Below are positions 1-7,693 of a DNA stretch of 19,001 nucleotides, in pieces. Both the position numbers and the translations under genes were made by a program. Under the pieces are notes generated by a model that was given only the letters and a program-made list of their open reading frames with translations, had not been told where the DNA came from and did no database searches. The first letter of the stretch is position 1; each line of letters begins with the position of its first letter. This DNA comes from Flavobacteriaceae bacterium (GTDB lineage: Bacteria > Bacteroidota > Bacteroidia > Flavobacteriales > Flavobacteriaceae): assembly GCA_003533785.1 (NCBI GenBank), contig DQCR01000004.1, positions 1-19,001 of the forward strand, given 5' to 3'.

Positions 1-495
1 AACTTCTTCAGCAGGGGCTTCATCAGTAGCAGCTTCTTCCGCTTCAGCAGCAGCTGCATCAGCCATTCGCTTTTCATTGACAGCTTTTTCAGCAGCAAGG
101 GCAGCGGCTTTAGCTTCTGCTTCAGCATTACTCAAGCCATCGACTTTTGCCTGGATCTTAGCTTCTTTTTCTTGCAGCCAAGCTTCAAATTTCTTTTCTG
201 CTTCTTCAGCACTAAAGGCTCCTTTGCGAACGCCACCATTGAGATGGTGTTTCAGCATTACCCCTCTGTAGGACAACAAAGTGCGTGCTGTGTCTGACGG
301 TTGTGCCCCGTTTTCCAACCATTTGACGCAATTGTCAATATTGATTTCGACGGTAGCCGGATTGGTATTGGGATTGTAGATTCCTAATTTTTCTAGATAG
401 CGACCATCGCGAGGAGAGCGATTGTCTGCGGCAACGACCCAGTAGAAGGGTTTTCCTTTTTTACCATGGCGTTGCAATCGTATTCGTACTGGCAT
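1..495 (-). CDS. rpsP: 30S ribosomal protein S16, 3' end cut by window edge
   Basis: Structural protein of the small ribosomal subunit. The reverse strand from the ATG at 493-495 stays open for 165 codons to base 1, so the stop lies outside the window. Residues 1-82 carry the S16 fold, beginning MPVRIRLQRHGKKGKPFYWV and including LEKLGIYNPN (35-44). E. coli S16 ends at about 82 residues; here a further 80 or more follow, rich in Ala, Glu and Lys, probably a helical or disordered tail. As I recall, such tails are common in Bacteroidota S16. A promoter match and a structured leader lie upstream. It is divergent from tig. Identity is secure; the full length is unknown. Confidence 0.96.
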   Translation of the reverse strand, partial: MPVRIRLQRHGKKGKPFYWVVAADNRSPRDGRYLEKLGIYNPNTNPATVEINIDNCVKWLENGAQPSDTARTLLSYRGVMLKHHLNGGVRKGAFSAEEAEKKFEAWLQEKEAKIQAKVDGLSNAEAEAKAAALAAEKAVNEKRMADAAAAEAEEAATDEAPAEEV

Positions 496-507
496 GTCTA
501 TTAATTT

Positions 508-540
508 GTGTGGGTACCCGACCCACGGGTTATTAATTTT
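508..540 (-). promoter_or_regulatory. rpsP leader with two mutually exclusive hairpins
   Basis: In transcript sense the leader contains four consecutive short blocks. Block 530-526 (ACCCG) can pair with 520-516 (CGGGT). Alternatively 526-521 (GTGGGT) can pair with 515-510 (ACCCAC). The two pairings share bases, so only one can form at a time. The structure ends 14 bases before the rpsP start codon, close enough to affect ribosome loading. ATTAAT occurs on both sides of it (500-505 and 532-537). Pairings are read from the sequence; a regulatory role, for example S16 autocontrol, is inferred. Confidence 0.5.
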
Positions 541-546
541 GGACTG

Positions 547-577
547 CAAACATAAGCAATTATGAGGGGACAACAAG
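547..577 (-). promoter_or_regulatory. Bacteroidota-type promoter for rpsP
   Basis: On the reverse strand, CTTG (577-574) is followed by a 19-base spacer and TATGTTTG (554-547). This fits the Bacteroidota sigma-A pattern TTTG-N19-TAnnTTTG with one mismatch in the -33 box. Initiation would fall near 540, giving a leader of about 45 bases that contains the hairpins at 508-540. Confidence 0.65.
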
Positions 578-591
578 GGGGATTGTAAAAT

Positions 592-599
592 TATATTTG
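592..599 (+). promoter_or_regulatory. Putative -7 box for the tig-clpP-clpX operon
   Basis: TATATTTG matches the Bacteroidota -7 consensus TAnnTTTG exactly and lies 34 bases before the tig start codon. No convincing -33 TTTG is seen at the usual distance, so the call rests on the -7 box and its position. Confidence 0.5.
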
Positions 600-633
600 T
601 AGTTTTGCCCACTAAATTTCTGATTGCATATTC

Positions 634-1959
634 ATGGAAATAACTCATCAAGAACTGGACGCCCTCAATGCCGTGGTTACTATAAATGTAGCGCAAGAAG
701 ACTTTGCCAGCAAAGTCATAGAAGTCCTGAAAGATTACCGTAAAAAAGCCAATATTCCTGGTTTTAGAAAGGGCCATGTTCCAATGGGTTTAATCAAAAA
801 ACAATACGAAACGGCGGTAAGCGCCGATGAGGTTAATAAATTGCTCCGGGAGCATTTAGATTCTTATTTAAAAGAAAAAGAATTCCAAATACTAGGCAAT
901 CCCTTGCCCAAAATGCAAGATGAAATTGACTGGAAAGCAGACGCCATCCAATTCGAATTTGAATTGGGCCTTTCCCCTTCGTTTGAAATTAATTTGAAAT
1001 CCCGAAAGAAAGTAGTTCACTATCGAATCGAAGCCGATAAAAAAATGATTGAAGAGCAGCTTCAAAGCATTCAGAAACAATACGGCAAATTAGTGGCAGA
1101 GAAAGAAGTTTCTGAAGGGGTAGAAATTACAGCGCAGTTTATAAATGAGGTAATGGAGATTGACAATACAGCCACCTTTGAATGGGAACAAATCAAAGAG
1201 AAAAAAAACCAATCGGCTTTCAAAGGCAAAGCGGTAGGCGATTCATTTTCTATATCTTCTAAAGGGCTTTTTGAGCCAGTGGTAGCACAACGCCTTTTGG
1301 GAATTTCAAACGATCAAGCAGCCAGCTTAAAAGAAGAGCTTTTAATTAGTTTGAAAGAGGTGAATACCCGCGAACTGGCCCCGCTGGATCAAGAATTATT
1401 TGATAAAATATACGAAGCGGGAACTGTAACTTCTGAAACTTCTTTAAAATCTAAAATTAAGGAGGGAATCGAAAAACAATTTGAGCAGCAATCAGACCAA
1501 AAATTACTCAACGATATGACAGAGTATTTGGTGAAAAACACCAAATTTGACCTCCCTGCAGAATTCTTGAAGCGTTGGATTCAAAATTCAGGGGAGAAAT
1601 CACTGACTGTAGAAGAGGCAGAAGAAGAATATAGCCGTTCCGAAAAAGGAATCCGTTATCAGCTGATCGAAGGAAAACTAGTAGCCGATCACGAGTTACA
1701 AGTGCAGTTTGATGAAATGAAGGATTTTGCACGCAATATGATTACGATGCAAATGGCCCAATACGGACAAATGCCCCCCGAAGAAAAAGAAATGGAAGGT
1801 ATCATTCTTCGAGTTTTGTCCAATGAAGAGGAAAGCCGTCGCTTGCAAGACCAACTGATGAGTCAAAAAATGCTTACTTTTTACAAAAATAACGGTCCAA
1901 TAAAAGAAAAAGTGATTTCCTTCGATGCCTTCATCAAAGAAGCCTACGGACAAGCGTAA
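634..1959 (+). CDS. tig: Trigger factor (ribosome-associated chaperone)
   Basis: Binds the ribosome near the exit tunnel and shields nascent chains. The protein has 441 residues, close to the family's usual 430-450. The ribosome-binding signature is clear: IPGFRKGHVP at residues 41-50. The middle region (about 150-245), where the FKBP-type prolyl isomerase domain should lie, is poorly conserved, so isomerase activity is uncertain. The rest is the Glu/Lys-rich helical C-terminal chaperone domain. The ATG at 634 puts the N-terminal strand in register with the family. It is first in an operon with clpP (27-base gap) and clpX, the arrangement also found in E. coli, linking folding with degradation. 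Confidence 0.96.
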   Translation: MEITHQELDALNAVVTINVAQEDFASKVIEVLKDYRKKANIPGFRKGHVPMGLIKKQYETAVSADEVNKLLREHLDSYLKEKEFQILGNPLPKMQDEIDWKADAIQFEFELGLSPSFEINLKSRKKVVHYRIEADKKMIEEQLQSIQKQYGKLVAEKEVSEGVEITAQFINEVMEIDNTATFEWEQIKEKKNQSAFKGKAVGDSFSISSKGLFEPVVAQRLLGISNDQAASLKEELLISLKEVNTRELAPLDQELFDKIYEAGTVTSETSLKSKIKEGIEKQFEQQSDQKLLNDMTEYLVKNTKFDLPAEFLKRWIQNSGEKSLTVEEAEEEYSRSEKGIRYQLIEGKLVADHELQVQFDEMKDFARNMITMQMAQYGQMPPEEKEMEGIILRVLSNEEESRRLQDQLMSQKMLTFYKNNGPIKEKVISFDAFIKEAYGQA

Positions 1960-1986
1960 TTTTTAGTATTTTTAAAAAAAACTTGC

Positions 1987-2643
1987 ATGAACTACGGAAA
2001 AGAATTTAAGAAATTTGCGATCAAGAAACACGGCATCAATGCGATGTACTACGATAAAATCGTGTCCAGCATGACTCCCTATATCATTGAAGAGAGACAG
2101 TTAAATGTCGCTCAGATGGATGTTTTCTCTCGTTTGATGATGGATCGTATTATGTTTTTAGGAACAGCCATAGACGACAATGTGGCCAATATTATTCAAG
2201 CACAGCTACTTTTCTTACAAAGTGTTGATTCCAAGCGTGACATTCAGATGTATATAAATTCTCCTGGAGGGAGCGTTTATGCAGGTTTGGGAATCTATGA
2301 CACCATGCAATTCATCAGCCCTGATGTGGCTACTATATGCACAGGAATTGCCGCCTCAATGGGGGCAGTATTACTTTGTGCAGGAACCGATGGCAAACGA
2401 TCGGCACTTCCTCATTCGCGTGTGATGATCCATCAACCGCTTGGAGGAGCTCAAGGACAAGCCTCGGATATAGAAATTACTGCCCGAGAAATACTGAAAC
2501 TTAAAGACGAACTCTACGCTATCATTGCCAAACATTCGAAGCAAAGCGTTGAAAAAGTTCACGATGATTCCGATCGGGACTATTGGATGCGAGCCGAAGA
2601 AGCCAAAGCCTACGGCATGGTTGACGAAGTACTGAACGAATAG
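1987..2643 (+). CDS. clpP: ATP-dependent Clp protease proteolytic subunit
   Basis: Serine peptidase that forms the barrel of ClpXP and cuts unfolded chains delivered by the ATPase. It has 218 residues. The catalytic triad is complete: Ser124 in GIAASMGAV, His149 in [10 protein letters not shown], and Asp198 in DSDRDYW, with the Ser-His spacing of 25 seen in E. coli. The N-terminal stretch of about 30 residues before the first conserved block ([18 protein letters not shown]) is longer than the mature E. coli enzyme but resembles flavobacterial ClpPs, supporting the ATG at 1987. It may be trimmed as a propeptide. It sits between tig and clpX, 23 bases before clpX. Confidence 0.98.
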   Translation: MNYGKEFKKFAIKKHGINAMYYDKIVSSMTPYIIEERQLNVAQMDVFSRLMMDRIMFLGTAIDDNVANIIQAQLLFLQSVDSKRDIQMYINSPGGSVYAGLGIYDTMQFISPDVATICTGIAASMGAVLLCAGTDGKRSALPHSRVMIHQPLGGAQGQASDIEITAREILKLKDELYAIIAKHSKQSVEKVHDDSDRDYWMRAEEAKAYGMVDEVLNE

Positions 2644-2666
2644 TAACCCCCACACAATTTCTTACT

Positions 2667-3890
2667 ATGGAAAAAGATCACCTAAGCTGTTCCTTCTGCG
2701 GCCTTTCTAAGCCCCAAACCGAATTATTGGTTGCAGGGATGGATGCACACATCTGTGATAAATGCATTGAGCAAGCCCATCATATTGTTCAAGAGGAAAA
2801 CAAATCATCTCCCAATAATTTTAATGTAGACCTTAAGCCTCCAAAAGAAATTCGCACCTTTTTAGACACATACGTTATTGGACAAGACGGAGCCAAAAAA
2901 ACACTATCAGTAGCTGTCTACAATCACTACAAAAGAATCCAATTACTTCAGGAAAAAAATGAAGTAGAATTACAAAAAAGTAATGTGTTGCTGGTCGGAC
3001 CTACAGGGACAGGCAAGACATTAATGGCACAGACCATAGCCAAACTATTGAAAGTACCAATAGCTATTGTAGATGCAACGGTGTTAACCGAAGCTGGCTA
3101 TGTAGGAGAAGATGTTGAGAGCATTCTCACTCGGCTTTTGCAGGCGGCAGATCACGATGTGGAACGTGCCCAATTAGGAATTGTTTTTATAGATGAATTG
3201 GACAAGATAGCTCGCAAAAGCGATAATCCTTCCATCACACGAGACGTCTCTGGCGAGGGAGTACAGCAAGCCTTGCTTAAGCTTTTGGAAGGGACAGTAG
3301 TCAATGTTCCCCCCAAAGGCGGTCGCAAACATCCCGATCAAAAATTCATTGAGGTTGATACCTCCAATATATTATTTATTGCAGGAGGTGCTTTTGACGG
3401 AATTGAGCGAAGTATTAATAAACGACTCAATCTTCAAGCCATCGGGTACAATACCCAAAAAGAATTAGAAAATATCGATGGAGATAATCTTTTGCGTTAC
3501 ATCACTCCCAAAGATGTCCGTTCATTTGGTTTGATCCCAGAAATTATCGGTCGTCTCCCTGTGCTGACGCATATGAACCCATTAGATAGAGAGGCGCTCA
3601 AAGCCATACTAACTCAACCCAAAAACGCCTTAACGAAGCAATACCAGCTTTTGTTTGAAATGGACGGTATTGAATTAACGTTCACTTCAGGGGCTTTGGA
3701 ATTCATAGTGCAACAAGCCATGGATTATAACCTCGGCGCTCGTGGACTGCGTTCTCTATGTGAGTCTATTCTAACAGAAGCGATGTATAGCCTTCCCAAT
3801 ACGGAGACCAAAACTTTAAAGGTGACTAAAACCTATGCAGAAGAACGACTAAGGAAAGCCGATCTCCCCGCACTCAAAGCGGTATCTTAA
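2667..3890 (+). CDS. clpX: ClpX, ATP-dependent unfoldase of ClpXP
   Basis: AAA+ hexameric ATPase that recognises substrates, unfolds them and feeds ClpP. It has 407 residues. The N-terminal zinc-binding domain has Cys8, Cys11, Cys30 and Cys33. The ATPase core shows Walker A GPTGTGKT (111-118), the GYVG pore loop (144-147), Walker B FIDE (174-177), and the sensor-2 segment GARGLRS near the C-terminus. The region of the ClpP-docking IGF loop reads AIGYN rather than IGF, a Tyr for Phe change that I recall in other Bacteroidota. It is the last gene of the tig-clpP-clpX unit. Its stop overlaps that of the opposing GH3-like gene in a shared TTAA (3887-3890). Confidence 0.98.
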   Translation: MEKDHLSCSFCGLSKPQTELLVAGMDAHICDKCIEQAHHIVQEENKSSPNNFNVDLKPPKEIRTFLDTYVIGQDGAKKTLSVAVYNHYKRIQLLQEKNEVELQKSNVLLVGPTGTGKTLMAQTIAKLLKVPIAIVDATVLTEAGYVGEDVESILTRLLQAADHDVERAQLGIVFIDELDKIARKSDNPSITRDVSGEGVQQALLKLLEGTVVNVPPKGGRKHPDQKFIEVDTSNILFIAGGAFDGIERSINKRLNLQAIGYNTQKELENIDGDNLLRYITPKDVRSFGLIPEIIGRLPVLTHMNPLDREALKAILTQPKNALTKQYQLLFEMDGIELTFTSGALEFIVQQAMDYNLGARGLRSLCESILTEAMYSLPNTETKTLKVTKTYAEERLRKADLPALKAVS

Positions 3891-5398
3891 CAGTGGGCCA
3901 ACAATTCGTCTAAGTATTTTCTTGAATTGGACAAACGAGGCACCTTGTGTTGCCCTCCTAGCTTCTTCTTAGATTCCAACCATTGATAGAACAATCCTTT
4001 GGGAGCCACTTGAATTTTTGGTGATAGCAACGTTATATCTTTATAACGTTTGGCTTGATAATCTGAATTGAGATTTTGCAACTCTCGGTCAAGTATTTGT
4101 GCAAAATGGTCAAGGTCACATGGGGTACTGGCAAATTCGATCAACCATTCATGTCCTCCTTTTTCATGACCATTCATGAATATTGGGCCTACTGTATAGT
4201 CTAGGATTTGAACTCCAGTGTCGGCTGCGGTTGTGGCCAATGCTCTTTCTGCATTTTCCACCATCAGTTCTTCACCAAATACATTTATGAATTGCTTGGT
4301 CCTTCCACTCACGCGAATTCGATAGGGATGAAGACTTGTAAACCGAATTGTATCTCCAATGCGGTAGCGCCATAATCCTCCATTGGTTGTGATGACCAAT
4401 TCATAGACTTGATCCAAGGTTACTTCCCATAAAGCCAATGTTTTGGGTTGTTTTTCACCCCATTCTTCTTGGGGAATAAATTCATAAAAAATTCCATAGT
4501 CCAACATCAATAACAAATCGGATGAATCGTTTTGATCTTGGATGGCAAAAAACCCTTCCGAAGCATTGTAGATTTCATAGTATTTAAAGTTTGGTTTGGG
4601 AAAAAGTTGTTGGTACTGTTCCCGATAGGGTTCGAAACTCACCCCCCCATGAAAGTATACTTCCGCTTGGGGCCATAGGTCGTGAATATGATTTTTTTTA
4701 GCCTCAGATAAGGCTTGTTGCAAAAGCACCAACATCCAAGAGGGCACCCCTGCGAGGCTAGTTACTTTTTCTTCCATTGACTCCTTTAGAATAGCTTTCA
4801 TTTTGGCTTCCCATTCGGGCATCAAAGCGGTTTTTTGACTGGGAGTGCTGCTGAGTTCCGCCCAAAAGGGGAGATTGTCTATGATGATTGCAGAGAGATC
4901 ACCAAAATAGCTGGAGTTATTGTGATAGAGATCGCTGCTTCCTCCAAGCCGTAAGCATTTGCCAGTGAGCAGCTGGGATTCACTATTGTTATTGAAATAC
5001 AAAGAGAGCATGTCTTTTCCAGCCTTGTAATGACAGTTTTCTAAAGAAGCAGAACTCACAGGGATGAATTTGCTCTGAGCTCCAGTAGTCCCACTAGATT
5101 TGGCAAACCACTTAATACTTCCCGGCCAGAAAATATTTTGAACTCCTTTTCGCGACAGTTGAATTTCATTTTGTATGTCTTCGTAACGTACTAATGGAAT
5201 TCGCTTCGAAAAGGTAGTGTAATCCTTGATGGATTTAAAATCGTACTGAATTCCGTAGTGCGTTTGGGAAGCTTCATCCAGCAAGCCATGAAGAACTTCC
5301 TGCTGTACTTCGTGAGGGAACTTAATAAAAAGTTCGATTTGGTGGATTCGTTTTTTAAGAAACCAAGAAGCGATAGAATTGAATAAGGGGATTGGCAT
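3887..5398 (-). CDS. GH3 auxin-responsive promoter family protein (adenylating enzyme)
   Basis: Member of the GH3 family, part of the firefly-luciferase/ANL fold. Plant members adenylate carboxylic acids such as indole-3-acetate or jasmonate and join them to amino acids. It has 503 residues. The three nucleotide-binding motifs are present: SSGTTG (101-106), YNASEGFFA (277-285, plant-like Y-x-x-SE) and YRIGD (345-349). No signal peptide is seen, so it should be cytoplasmic. The bacterial substrate is unknown; amide conjugation of an acyl compound is only inferred. It is convergent with clpX, with stops overlapping by 4 bases, and divergent from the DUF2797 gene. It appears to be a single-gene unit. 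Confidence 0.9.
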   Translation of the reverse strand: MPIPLFNSIASWFLKKRIHQIELFIKFPHEVQQEVLHGLLDEASQTHYGIQYDFKSIKDYTTFSKRIPLVRYEDIQNEIQLSRKGVQNIFWPGSIKWFAKSSGTTGAQSKFIPVSSASLENCHYKAGKDMLSLYFNNNSESQLLTGKCLRLGGSSDLYHNNSSYFGDLSAIIIDNLPFWAELSSTPSQKTALMPEWEAKMKAILKESMEEKVTSLAGVPSWMLVLLQQALSEAKKNHIHDLWPQAEVYFHGGVSFEPYREQYQQLFPKPNFKYYEIYNASEGFFAIQDQNDSSDLLLMLDYGIFYEFIPQEEWGEKQPKTLALWEVTLDQVYELVITTNGGLWRYRIGDTIRFTSLHPYRIRVSGRTKQFINVFGEELMVENAERALATTAADTGVQILDYTVGPIFMNGHEKGGHEWLIEFASTPCDLDHFAQILDRELQNLNSDYQAKRYKDITLLSPKIQVAPKGLFYQWLESKKKLGGQHKVPRLSNSRKYLDELLAHC

Positions 5399-5434
5399 AC
5401 AAATGGTATCTTTAATGTAAAAATAGCAAAATTC

Positions 5435-5452
5435 GTTTCGTCAACTCGAAAC
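5435..5452. repeat. Inverted repeat in divergent intergenic region
   Basis: GTTTCG (5435-5440) and CGAAAC (5447-5452) form a perfect 6-base inverted repeat around TCAACT, near the middle of the 77-base gap between the divergent GH3-like and DUF2797 genes. It could be a small operator or a weak hairpin. No convincing TAnnTTTG box was found at a sensible distance from either gene. Confidence 0.35.
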
Positions 5453-5475
5453 AGTTTGTAATCAAATCAACACTC

Positions 5476-6270
5476 ATGGTCTTTCACAGCCTTTTAAAAA
5501 AAATGATAACGGAAATACACACACCAGTTCATTATTTTTTGGATTGTGAGGGAGATGTATTACTAGTTCACGATTGCGTCGGACGTAAAATATCTCTTGC
5601 ACTGAAGGGCACTCAGTGCTTGCATTGCAACAACGTCAAACCCATTTTCCGACAGGGTTTTTGTCAATCTTGCTTTTTTGAAATTCCCCAAGCTGCAGAC
5701 TGGGTCATGCGTCCAGAATTGAGCAAAGCACATTTAGATATTGAAGACCGAGATTTGAATTATGAAAAAAAAGTGCAATTGCAACCTCATATTGTCTATT
5801 TGGCATTGAGCAGCCATCTTAAGGTGGGAATCACAAGAAAAAGTCAAGTACCAACCCGATGGATTGATCAAGGAGCTCACCAAGCGCTTGCCCTACTTGA
5901 AGTTCCCAATCGTTACCTTTCTGGGGTGGCTGAAGTGGCATTGAAATCCATTTTTTCAGACAAAACCAATTGGCGAAAAATGCTCCAAAATGAAAAAGAA
6001 CCTGTCGACTGGAACGCAGCACGAAAACAATTTATCGCACACCTACCTGAAGAGCTAATGCCTTATCTTCAATCCGAACAGGTTCCAACCGAAATTGCGT
6101 ATCCTGTAGAACAATATCCTCAGAAAGTCAAAAGTTTGAACTTGAGTAAATCACCAAGCTATTCTGGCAAATTGGTAGGAGTGAAAGGGCAATACCTGCT
6201 ATTTGAAGATCAAACCGTTTTCAATGTGCGTTCTAACGAAGGGCATCGCCTAACGATTACTATCGCTTAG
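5476..6270 (+). CDS. DUF2797 family protein with Cys4 knuckle and GIY-YIG-like core
   Basis: A conserved Bacteroidota protein of unknown function, 264 residues. Residues 48-66 hold a probable zinc knuckle (Cys48, Cys51, Cys63, Cys66; CxxC-x11-CxxC). The best conserved part is 78-170, with MRPELSKAHLDIEDRDL (78-94) and HIVYLALSSHLKVGITR (105-121). The VYL-x7-VGI strand pair, then Arg128 and Glu153, resembles the GIY-YIG nuclease core; that assignment is my inference. The C-terminal part (about 175-264) is less conserved. The ATG at 5476 gives an N-terminus like flavobacterial relatives; Met10 is an alternative start. The stop overlaps that of rluF (TTAG, 6267-6270). No signal peptide or membrane segment is seen. 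Confidence 0.85.
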   Translation: MVFHSLLKKMITEIHTPVHYFLDCEGDVLLVHDCVGRKISLALKGTQCLHCNNVKPIFRQGFCQSCFFEIPQAADWVMRPELSKAHLDIEDRDLNYEKKVQLQPHIVYLALSSHLKVGITRKSQVPTRWIDQGAHQALALLEVPNRYLSGVAEVALKSIFSDKTNWRKMLQNEKEPVDWNAARKQFIAHLPEELMPYLQSEQVPTEIAYPVEQYPQKVKSLNLSKSPSYSGKLVGVKGQYLLFEDQTVFNVRSNEGHRLTITIA

Positions 6271-6992
6271 TGGTGCTTTTTGGAGTTTTTTACACCTCGT
6301 TGAATGTCCTGAATTTCTTTGGCAGTCAAATGACGCCAATGACCTACTTCGGTATCGAGAGAGACATTCATGATCCGCACTCGTTTCAAATTAGTCACAC
6401 GATAACCCAAGTATTCACACATCCGTCGAATCTGGCGGTTCAGTCCTTGTGTTAATACGATTCGGAATTCTTGCTTGCGGGTTTGTTTTACCCAACACTT
6501 TCGTGTAACGGTACCTAGAATGGGAATTCCATTTTGCATTTTTTTGATAAATTCAGCTGTGATGGATTTATTCACTTGCACCACATATTCTTTTTCGTGT
6601 TTGTTGTGTGCGCGGAGTATTTTATTGACAATATCACCGTCATTCGTCAAAAATATCAAGCCCTCGCTGGGTTTGTCTAGGCGCCCAATCGGAAAAATCC
6701 GACTGGGGTAGTTGATGAAATCGATGATATTGTTTTTTTCTACACGAGTATCGGTGGTGCAAACAATTCCAACGGGCTTATTAAATGCCAGATAGACAGG
6801 CTTTTTTCTTTGCGAATTCATTGCGACACCATCAACAGTAACACGATCCTTTGGAGTAACCTTGGTTCCCATTTCAATTTTCCTACCATTGACTTGTACT
6901 CGACCGGCTGCAATAAGTTTATCCGCTTCCCGCCGGGAACAGTAGCCTATTTCGCTGAGATACTTATTGATTCGGATGGGTTCTGAAGTCAT
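6267..6992 (-). CDS. rluF: RluF-type 23S rRNA pseudouridine synthase
   Basis: Isomerises uridine to pseudouridine in 23S rRNA (U2604 in E. coli, where RluF also acts on tRNA-Tyr). It has 241 residues. An N-terminal S4 RNA-binding domain (about 6-60, INKYLSEIGYCSRREADKLI) precedes the RsuA/RluB/E/F catalytic domain, with catalytic Asp106 in GRLDKPSEGL (103-112) and the family segment GLNRQIRRMCEYLGYRV near residue 190. The motif set and length fit RluF better than the longer RluB, but the exact target uridine is inferred. It is last in the sppA-yhhQ-rluF unit, 1 base after yhhQ, and convergent with the DUF2797 gene. The Lys/His-rich tail is short. Confidence 0.9.
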   Translation of the reverse strand: MTSEPIRINKYLSEIGYCSRREADKLIAAGRVQVNGRKIEMGTKVTPKDRVTVDGVAMNSQRKKPVYLAFNKPVGIVCTTDTRVEKNNIIDFINYPSRIFPIGRLDKPSEGLIFLTNDGDIVNKILRAHNKHEKEYVVQVNKSITAEFIKKMQNGIPILGTVTRKCWVKQTRKQEFRIVLTQGLNRQIRRMCEYLGYRVTNLKRVRIMNVSLDTEVGHWRHLTAKEIQDIQRGVKNSKKHH

Positions 6993-6993
6993 C

Positions 6994-7692
6994 TTAGGAA
7001 ATTTCTTCGTTTATAGCCAACCCAAAACGTTTACGAAAAAGACCAACAGCAAGATAAAGAAATGGGGTATCTATGGCAGCAACAAGCACTTTAAATAGAA
7101 AACTTGACAATACCAACCCCCAAAATAGATCCCAAGGAAGCACCTTAAACATACACAAGAGGAGGATGACGGTGAAGGTGTCAATAAATTGAGAACTGAA
7201 TGTCGAAAAATTATTTCTAAGCCAGAGCATTCTCCCTTGTGTGAGCTGCTTCCAAAAATGGTAGAGACGTATATCTATGAATTGAGCAAAAAGGTAGGCT
7301 AGCATAGAAGCTAGAACTGCTAATGGCGAAAGTGAAAACACCTTTTTGAAGGTCGCATCATCGATAGGGGAGTTGACCGAAGCAGGTGCAGCATCGCCGA
7401 GCAACAGAATACCCATTGAAAAGAAAGAGGCAAAAATTCCAGCAACCACCACTTGATTAGCTTTTTTACGCCCATAAATTTCTGAGATCAGGTCGGTGAT
7501 CAGAAAGGTGATGGGATAGGGCAGGATGCCCACTGAAAGTTCAAAAAGGGAAACTCCAAAAAAAGATAAGTCTAGCGGTTGCCAAACAAAAAACTTTTGA
7601 AAAATGAGATTGGAAACAACCAATGAAGTGATAAAGAGCGCTGCTAGAAACAAATAAATTGTCTCGGCCAGCGTGCGGTCTTTGGGCGTCAT
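6994..7692 (-). CDS. yhhQ: Queuosine precursor transporter, YhhQ (DUF165) family
   Basis: Inner-membrane protein that imports a precursor of the tRNA modification queuosine (7-cyano-7-deazaguanine in E. coli). It has 232 residues with about six hydrophobic helices (roughly 10-32, 45-68, 79-99, 120-140, 165-186, 188-218). The family signature ITDLISEIYGRKKANQ (65-80) is clear, as is SQFIDTFTVIL (167-177). Its start codon lies one base beyond the sppA stop and its stop one base before the rluF start, so all three should be co-transcribed. Pairing with a pseudouridine synthase puts two RNA-modification functions in one unit. The substrate is inferred from family membership. Confidence 0.9.
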   Translation of the reverse strand: MTPKDRTLAETIYLFLAALFITSLVVSNLIFQKFFVWQPLDLSFFGVSLFELSVGILPYPITFLITDLISEIYGRKKANQVVVAGIFASFFSMGILLLGDAAPASVNSPIDDATFKKVFSLSPLAVLASMLAYLFAQFIDIRLYHFWKQLTQGRMLWLRNNFSTFSSQFIDTFTVILLLCMFKVLPWDLFWGLVLSSFLFKVLVAAIDTPFLYLAVGLFRKRFGLAINEEIS

Positions 7693-7693
7693 A

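Noticed and set aside
77..271. Ala/Ser-rich plus-strand frame opposite rpsP
   Set aside because: It is the complement of the Ala/Glu-rich S16 tail, a common artefact of low-complexity coding sequence.
512..519. GGGTACCC palindrome as an operator
   Set aside because: It is explained by the two overlapping leader hairpins of rpsP and lies downstream of the predicted start of transcription.
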